A stretch of DNA of 7,132 nucleotides from Paracoccaceae bacterium (GTDB lineage Bacteria > Pseudomonadota > Alphaproteobacteria > Rhodobacterales > Rhodobacteraceae), in assembly GCA_007128865.1 (NCBI GenBank), contig SKWP01000066.1, forward strand, positions 1 to 7,132, written 5' to 3'. The notes under the pieces are model-generated. The model was not told the origin of the DNA. It did not search any database and saw only the letters and a list, made by a program, of their open reading frames with translations. Positions 6,258 through 7,132 of the stretch are shown in pieces. Position 1 is the first letter of the stretch. Every line of letters begins with the position of its first letter. The translations under genes were made by a program, and so were the position numbers.

Positions 6258-7132
6258 ATGCGCGCCGTGCTGACCGGTATCGTCGCGGGGGCCATGGCGC
6301 TGGCCGGTGGTGCCGCGCTGACCGACTGGCGTGCCGGCAACCGCGCAGCGGCGGCCGAACGCGCCTTTCCCGCCGAAGGCCGCATGCTGACAGTCGACGG
6401 GCTGCGACTGCACGCGGTGGTCAAGGGTAACGGGCCCGATCTGGTCATGATCCATGGCGCGTCCGGCAGCCTGCGCGACTTCACCTTCGATCTGACCGGA
6501 AGGCTGGCACCGCATTTCCGCGTAATCGCCTTTGATCGCCCCGGCCTCGGCCTGTCGGACGCCCCCCCGGACGCAGCGGTGGACCCGCGCGTTCAGGCCG
6601 CCCTGCTGCGCCGCGTGGCCGGCAAGCTGGGGGTGCGCGACCCTCTGGTGCTGGGCCACAGCTATGGTGGCGCGGTGGCCATGGCCTGGGCGCTTGCCGC
6701 GCATGACCGCCCCGAGGCCGGGCCGCGACCGGCGGGGCTGGTTCTGCTGGCCGGGGCAACGCATCCCTGGCCGGGCGAACTGGGCCCCTGGTACCGCATC
6801 GCCGCAACCGGCTTCGGGCAGCGGGTGGCGATTCCGCTGGTTTCCGCCTTCGCTCCGGAAAGCCGCGTGCTTGCGGTGCTGGACAGCATCTTTGCGCCCC
6901 AGCCCGCCCCGCCGGGCTATGCCGGCCATATCGGACTCGGGCTCAGCCTTCGCCGCGACGCCCTGCGCGCCAATGCCCTGCAGGTGCAGGGGCTCAAGCC
7001 GCATGTCGCCGAAATGGCCCCGCGCTATGCAGCGCTCGACCTGCCCATCGAAATCCTGCACGGCACCGAAGACACCATTGTCGGGCTTTCCATCCATTCC
7101 GAGCGCATGGCCAGCGAGGTTTCGGGTGCCGC
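6258..7132 (+). CDS. Alpha/beta-fold hydrolase with N-terminal membrane/signal segment (3' end outside window)
   Basis: The frame starts at the ATG at 6258 and stays open to the right edge, giving 291 complete residues. An N-terminal hydrophobic stretch (about 3-21, AVLTGIVAGAMALAGGAAL) looks like a signal peptide or membrane anchor, so the enzyme probably acts at the membrane or outside it. The alpha/beta hydrolase core follows: the oxyanion-hole element MIHGASG with His66-Gly67, FDRPGLGLSD, the nucleophile elbow GHSYGG with Ser135, and HGTEDTIV with Asp272 as likely acid of the triad. About 135 residues between Ser135 and Asp272 leave room for a cap domain. The catalytic His is expected further on and is not in the window. 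The fold covers esterases, lipases, epoxide hydrolases and C-C hydrolases; I cannot assign a substrate. The gene begins 39 bases after metA with no clear Shine-Dalgarno; an upstream ATG at 6238 is out of frame. Confidence 0.88.
   Translation, partial: MRAVLTGIVAGAMALAGGAALTDWRAGNRAAAAERAFPAEGRMLTVDGLRLHAVVKGNGPDLVMIHGASGSLRDFTFDLTGRLAPHFRVIAFDRPGLGLSDAPPDAAVDPRVQAALLRRVAGKLGVRDPLVLGHSYGGAVAMAWALAAHDRPEAGPRPAGLVLLAGATHPWPGELGPWYRIAATGFGQRVAIPLVSAFAPESRVLAVLDSIFAPQPAPPGYAGHIGLGLSLRRDALRANALQVQGLKPHVAEMAPRYAALDLPIEILHGTEDTIVGLSIHSERMASEVSGA

Noticed and set aside
6144..7097. Open frame of 317 codons on the - strand opposite the end of metA and the hydrolase
   Set aside because: The + strand carries the full set of alpha/beta hydrolase motifs in one open frame. 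The antisense product shows no family signature.

Overview
This window reads as ordinary core chromosome of a high-GC alphaproteobacterium, most likely of the Rhodobacterales. The reasons are the strong G/C bias at third codon positions in every gene, protein sequences that look alphaproteobacterial, and the MetA type of homoserine acyltransferase with a Glu at position 111. The assignment rests on recognising protein families, not on a search. All genes found are on the + strand and the gaps between them are 7 to 91 bases, so no stretch above 300 bases lacks a gene. I see no tRNA, rRNA, CRISPR array, transposon, phage gene or attachment site.

Left part (1-1131): the 3' end of an S-adenosylmethionine decarboxylase gene (speD) is followed after 7 bases by a complete spermidine synthase gene (speE). 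Together these two enzymes make spermidine: SpeD produces decarboxylated SAM and SpeE transfers its aminopropyl group to putrescine. A 37-base stem-loop lies 9 bases after the speE stop.

Middle part (1212-4318): a full-length GMP synthase gene (guaA) comes first. It is followed by a ten-helix EamA/DMT-family membrane transporter of unknown substrate, then a small exported single-domain rhodanese whose last four residues form a CxxC motif.

Right part (4383-7132): a kinase-like P-loop NTPase that I cannot assign to a named function comes first. Its start codon is preceded by a strong stem-loop that abuts or overlaps its ribosome binding site. After a 48-base gap follows metA (homoserine O-acyltransferase, predicted to use acetyl-CoA), with the best ribosome binding site in the window. 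Last is an alpha/beta hydrolase gene that runs off the right edge before its catalytic His.

A loose common thread is methionine/SAM metabolism: MetA feeds methionine and hence SAM synthesis, and SpeD/SpeE consume SAM. guaA interrupts this and the link is only inference. I found no clear undescribed system. The items most worth a second look are the NTPase next to metA with its 5' hairpin, the exported rhodanese with a C-terminal CxxC, and the acetyl-type specificity residue of MetA.
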